Assembly: GCF_000189755.2 (NCBI RefSeq)
Contig: NZ_KI912183.1
Span: 1,924,257 to 1,988,256, forward strand
From: Desulfotomaculum nigrificans DSM 574
GTDB taxonomy: Bacteria; Bacillota; Desulfotomaculia; Desulfotomaculales; Desulfotomaculaceae
Direction of reading: 5' to 3'
DNA length: 64,000 nt
Both the position numbers and the translations under genes were made by a program. The notes under the pieces were generated by a model that was not told the DNA's origin, did no database searches, and worked only from the letters and a program-made list of their open reading frames with translations. The stretch's first letter is position 1. Every line of letters starts with the position of its first letter. Below are positions 60,875 to 64,000 of this stretch, piece by piece.

Positions 60875-62053
60875 ATGGCCCGTATAGCCCGGAATAACCA
60901 GGAAGAAATAAAGAATTGTTTTATCGCCTTGCTCAACCGCCCCTGGGTGACCAAGGCGGATGACCCGGAATTATACCAGAGCATTCGCAGTCATTACCAG
61001 GAGCTCAGGGACTGGTTTCAAGAATATTGCGGTTTCAGCCTGCTGTTAACCAGGCAACTGGCCAGGCTGGAGAAATTTCCCGGCCAGGCCCATGCCTGGA
61101 TGGGATTGGAATTATTCAGTGACCCCTTGGACTACGCCCTTTTTACCTATTGTCTCTGGTACCTGGAAGGTAAGAATGAAACAGACCAATTTTTGCTCAC
61201 CGAAATGATCGAAGAAATCAAAAACCATTTGATCGGCTCCCAGGTATCGCTGGATTTTACCATGTACCACCACCGTCAGTCCATGTATCGGGCCCTCAAA
61301 CAGTTAAAGGCACTTAAGGTACTGGTGGCGGTGGACGGGGATGAAGCGGAATGGGCCCGGGTAGGTAACGACAAAAACGTTCTCTACGAGTGCTCCCCTT
61401 TGTCCCGCTATGTACTCCGGCATTTTCCGCAGGATTTGACCACCTATCAAACTCCGGCATCCCTGGGGGAATTAGCTTATCCCGATGACCAGGAAGGACA
61501 AGTTCGCCGACGCCGGCACAGGGTTTACCGCAGGCTGCTGCAGGAGCCGGTGGTGCACGACTGGGAATGGAGCCAGGATGAACGCTATTACGTACTGACC
61601 CAGCGGCATACCATCCTGGAACACCTGTCCGCTCGCTTTGGTCTGGAAGGCCAGCGTTACCGGGAAGGACTGATCTTTTTTTACCCCGACCACTCGGCAG
61701 AAATAGAACTTTTCCCCACCGCCAAAAACATCTCCGATCTGGTTTTACTGCTGGCAGGAGAAATCCGTCGCCTGCTGGACCAGTCGGATACCGGCATTTA
61801 TACGGATGAACGCGGGCGTATCCCGCTGACCCTGGCGGAGTTGGAGGGACTGCTGCTGCGCCTGAGGGAAAGACACAAATCACTATGGAGCCAGCAATTG
61901 CGTCAAGCCAAGAGCAATGAACTGGCCCAGGAAATACTGGCGCACTTAACCGATTGGGGTCTGGCTACGGTAAATTCAGAGCAAATAATTTTACTTAACC
62001 CGGCCCTGGGCCGTTGGAACGGAAATTATCTAACAGATGAGGATGAGGAATGA
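60875..62053 (+). CDS. jetB: Wadjet protein JetB, KITE/MukE-like (TIGR02678/DUF2398)
   Basis: 392-residue protein that in Wadjet complexes bridges the kleisin and the SMC heads. Family features: ARNNQEEIKNCFIALLNRPWV (core EEIKNCFIALLNRPW about 8-22), HYQELRDWFQEYCGFSLLL (about 41-59), DYALFTYCLWYLEG (about 86-99), DFTMYHHRQSMYRALKQLKALKVL (about 127-150, winged helix), and repeated winged-helix segments. AGAGGG precedes the ATG. Its stop codon overlaps the jetC start (ATGA). Confidence 0.9.
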   Translation: MARIARNNQEEIKNCFIALLNRPWVTKADDPELYQSIRSHYQELRDWFQEYCGFSLLLTRQLARLEKFPGQAHAWMGLELFSDPLDYALFTYCLWYLEGKNETDQFLLTEMIEEIKNHLIGSQVSLDFTMYHHRQSMYRALKQLKALKVLVAVDGDEAEWARVGNDKNVLYECSPLSRYVLRHFPQDLTTYQTPASLGELAYPDDQEGQVRRRRHRVYRRLLQEPVVHDWEWSQDERYYVLTQRHTILEHLSARFGLEGQRYREGLIFFYPDHSAEIELFPTAKNISDLVLLLAGEIRRLLDQSDTGIYTDERGRIPLTLAELEGLLLRLRERHKSLWSQQLRQAKSNELAQEILAHLTDWGLATVNSEQIILLNPALGRWNGNYLTDEDEE

Positions 62054-64000
62054 TGCGCAACCGCTGGCAAATGAATCTGGCCGGTATTTTTAATTTCTGG
62101 TATTACACCGATGAAGTTCAGTTTAAGTTAAGCGATGGCCGCCTGGTCCTGCGGGGGGCCAATGGTTCCGGCAAATCCGTAACCATGCAAAGTTTTTTGC
62201 CGCTGGTGCTGGACGGCAATAAACGCCCTTCCCGTCTGGATCCCTTTGGTTCCAAGGATCGCAAGATCGACTATTACCTGCTGCTGGAGCCGGATAGCGG
62301 TATTCAAGACCGGATTGGTTATCTTTATCTGGAATTTTATCACCCGGAACAACAGCGCTACCTTACTATTGGTATTGGGCTGCGGGCCCGCCGCAATGCC
62401 AACACCGGTTTTTGGGGCTTTGCCATCACGGATAACCGTCGCATCGGCAAAGATATTCTGCTTTATGAAAGGGACTACAGCCAAGGACAAGAGCAAAAGA
62501 TCCCTCTCACCCGTTCCCAGTTGGAGGATGTCATCGGCGAAGGCGGACAAGTGGTCACCGAGCAAGGTAAATATATGGAAATGGTCAACAAACTGCTCTT
62601 TGGCTACGGCGATTTACAATCCTTCCAGGAGCTGCTGGACTTGCTGATTCAACTTCGCAGTCCAAAACTGTCCAAGGATTTCAAACCCACCACCATTTAT
62701 GAAATATTAAGTAACGCCCTGCCTCCTCTGCAGGATGATGAACTGCGCCCGCTGTCGGAAGTCATGGAGGATATGGACCAGATTAACGACCGCCTGGAGG
62801 AGGTCTGCCTGCACCGCCGGGAAGCAGAAAAACTCCAGCAGGTGTACAACCGCTACAATAAATACCTGCTCTACCACCAGTCCAGCCAACTGCTGCAGGC
62901 CAAAAGGCAGTGGGACAACCAGCAGAGCAGCACCCAGGAACTGGAGGCTAAACTGCAAGAGATCTCCCGCTCTTTACAGGAACGAAACGAGCGACTAACA
63001 GAACAATCCACCAAACTCCTGGAGGTTAATGCCCGGCACCAAGTGCTTGCTGCCTCGGAGGTGCTGGAAAAACGGCATGAACTAAACCGGCTGCGGGAGG
63101 AAAAAGAGAGAACCAACCGGCAGGCCGAACGGCTGGCCAAAAGCCTGATGTACTGGCAAGGTAAACAAAAGGAATACCGGCGGGATCAAGAGAAGTACAC
63201 CGCCGAAGCGGCGGAATATACCACCAGGCAGCAGGCGACCCTGGCTGATTTAGAAGACATTGCCCGGGAATTTGATTTTTCCCGGCATGATGTGTACCAC
63301 CGCCAGTGGGATCGGGATATGCCCCGGGAATTCAATCAGTGGCACAACTGGCAGCAGGATTTGTCCGAACAGGAGCGGCAAATTAACCAAGCGCTGGAAA
63401 TAGCCCGTCGGGTGGATCACAAAAAGTATGAGCGGGATCTGGCGGAGCGGGAAGTGGGTAATGCCCGTCAGCGGCGGGATACCGCTGAAGAATCCTACCG
63501 CTTTGAAGAAGAAAACTGCGACCTGGTGCAAAAATCCTACCAAGAACAAATCTTTGCCTGGCGCAAAAATTTACTGGAACTTCATCTTAGCGATGAGGAA
63601 CTACAAAAAACTCTGCACCGCCTCTCCCTGTTCCCGGAAGTCTCCTACGAATCCATCAAGGAACCAATGCTGGAGGCCTTCGACCACCGTTATTTGGATT
63701 TGCAAAAACAAAAGGTGGCACTGGAGCAACAAAGAGACCGACACCAGGAAGAACAGAATCAACTCCGGGCAGCCTGGCAGGAATGGAAAAACCATAAGGA
63801 CCCGGAACCGCCCCGTTCCGCCGCCCGGGAGCTGTCCCGCCGCCAGCGCGGCGAAGGTGCCCCCCTCTATGCACTATGCGAGTTTCGCGAAGGGGTTAGC
63901 GAAGAACTTAAAGCCTCCCTGGAAGCGGCCCTGCAGCAAAGCGGGTTACTGGATGCCTGGGTCAGCCCCCAGGGACTGGGTATCCTGGGGACTAATGAAG
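62050..64000 (+). CDS. jetC: Wadjet protein JetC, SMC/MukB-like ATPase (TIGR02680), cut by window edge
   Basis: 650 codons are open to the right edge of an expected 1300-1400. Start ATG-ATG, the first overlapping the jetB stop. The head begins NLAGIFNFWYYTDEVQF, then LRGANGSGKSVTMQSFLPLV (Walker A GANGSGKS, about residues 37-44) and LDGNKRPSRLDPFGSKDRKI. A long coiled coil starts near residue 235 (EVMEDMDQINDRLEEVCLHRREAEKLQQVY onward, rich in Glu/Gln/Arg) and continues through about 600, with a new folded segment (hinge or neck) beginning near 610 (LYALCEFREGVSEELKASLE). The signature motif and Walker B lie beyond the window, as must jetD. Confidence 0.9.
   Translation, partial: MMRNRWQMNLAGIFNFWYYTDEVQFKLSDGRLVLRGANGSGKSVTMQSFLPLVLDGNKRPSRLDPFGSKDRKIDYYLLLEPDSGIQDRIGYLYLEFYHPEQQRYLTIGIGLRARRNANTGFWGFAITDNRRIGKDILLYERDYSQGQEQKIPLTRSQLEDVIGEGGQVVTEQGKYMEMVNKLLFGYGDLQSFQELLDLLIQLRSPKLSKDFKPTTIYEILSNALPPLQDDELRPLSEVMEDMDQINDRLEEVCLHRREAEKLQQVYNRYNKYLLYHQSSQLLQAKRQWDNQQSSTQELEAKLQEISRSLQERNERLTEQSTKLLEVNARHQVLAASEVLEKRHELNRLREEKERTNRQAERLAKSLMYWQGKQKEYRRDQEKYTAEAAEYTTRQQATLADLEDIAREFDFSRHDVYHRQWDRDMPREFNQWHNWQQDLSEQERQINQALEIARRVDHKKYERDLAEREVGNARQRRDTAEESYRFEEENCDLVQKSYQEQIFAWRKNLLELHLSDEELQKTLHRLSLFPEVSYESIKEPMLEAFDHRYLDLQKQKVALEQQRDRHQEEQNQLRAAWQEWKNHKDPEPPRSAARELSRRQRGEGAPLYALCEFREGVSEELKASLEAALQQSGLLDAWVSPQGLGILGTNE

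Noticed and set aside
61314-61883. 189-codon minus frame inside jetB
   Set aside because: Antisense shadow, rich in Pro/Gly/Arg as expected for a reverse reading of a coding region.
62128-62565. 145-codon minus frame inside jetC
   Set aside because: Antisense to the SMC head domain that contains an intact Walker A motif.
1-64000. CRISPR arrays, tRNA or rRNA genes, transposases
   Set aside because: No regular direct repeats, no tRNA-like cloverleaf with CCA-end context, and no transposase-like frame was seen by eye. A tRNAscan or minced run would be decisive.

Overview
The window reads as chromosome of an anaerobic, spore-forming, monoderm member of the Firmicutes, most like the Desulfotomaculum/Desulforamulus group of Peptococcaceae (inference). 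Supporting signs are an alpha/beta small acid-soluble spore protein (SASP), spoIIR, a Tat-exported [FeFe]-hydrogenase with an NrfD-type membrane subunit, an aldehyde ferredoxin oxidoreductase, a quinone-type anaerobic glycerol-3-phosphate dehydrogenase (glpABC), strong GGAGG ribosome sites and frequent GTG/TTG starts. I see no tRNA, rRNA, CRISPR array, insertion sequence or prophage. Most genes are closed by clear hairpin terminators, so operon borders are well defined.

Layout. 1-2813: partial type 2 isopentenyl-diphosphate isomerase and typA, both minus strand. 3-10.4 kb: small single-gene units: alanine/glycine:cation symporter, paired small unknown genes, a holin-like membrane protein, SASP with a sigma-G-type promoter, a membrane-anchored HtrA-like protease, a 2[4Fe-4S] ferredoxin and several small conserved proteins. 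10.8-14.5 kb: three-gene periplasm-facing [FeFe]-hydrogenase operon with an inverted repeat and a possible Rex site in front. 14.7-16.7 kb: small unknown genes, spoIIR and a 37-residue cysteine-rich protein. 16.8-20.6 kb: glycine-betaine ABC transporter opuA facing a GbsR-type regulator. 20.6-24.1 kb: drug efflux (DHA2 permease, short EmrA-like adaptor, RND-type adaptor). 24.2-27.5 kb: zinc/manganese ABC transporter and an RDD protein. 27.6-32.5 kb: glpP and glpABC joined by a leader with two terminators. 32.6-38.3 kb: yaaR, beta-carbonic anhydrase, TerC with a manganese riboswitch, a CBS protein, phosphatidylserine decarboxylase and an APC amino acid permease. 38.6-44.3 kb: glucan phosphorylase, a DMT exporter and recQ. 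44.4-49 kb: a D-threonate/D-erythronate catabolic operon (GntP permease, PdxA2, DUF1537 kinase, DeoR regulator). 49.2-55.2 kb: chemoreceptor, ferritin-like protein, aldehyde ferredoxin oxidoreductase, FAH-family hydrolase, pdxS. 55.3-59 kb: dicarboxylate/amino-acid symporter and a DauR-RidA-threonine-synthase-like operon. 59.36-64 kb: start of a Wadjet-type (JetABC) SMC anti-plasmid system that runs off the right edge.

How the parts fit. Glycerol-3-phosphate and four-carbon sugar acids both feed dihydroxyacetone phosphate. H2 oxidised outside the cell would give electrons to the membrane quinone pool through the NrfD-like subunit. Osmotic, metal and redox control is visible as local palindromes and one riboswitch. 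The most interesting system is the Wadjet locus: a kleisin-like protein (DUF2397), a KITE-like protein (DUF2398) and an SMC-like ATPase with a Walker A motif. It is preceded by an AT-rich spacer holding a perfect 17-bp inverted repeat and a third copy of its arm. The nuclease gene jetD should lie just beyond the window.
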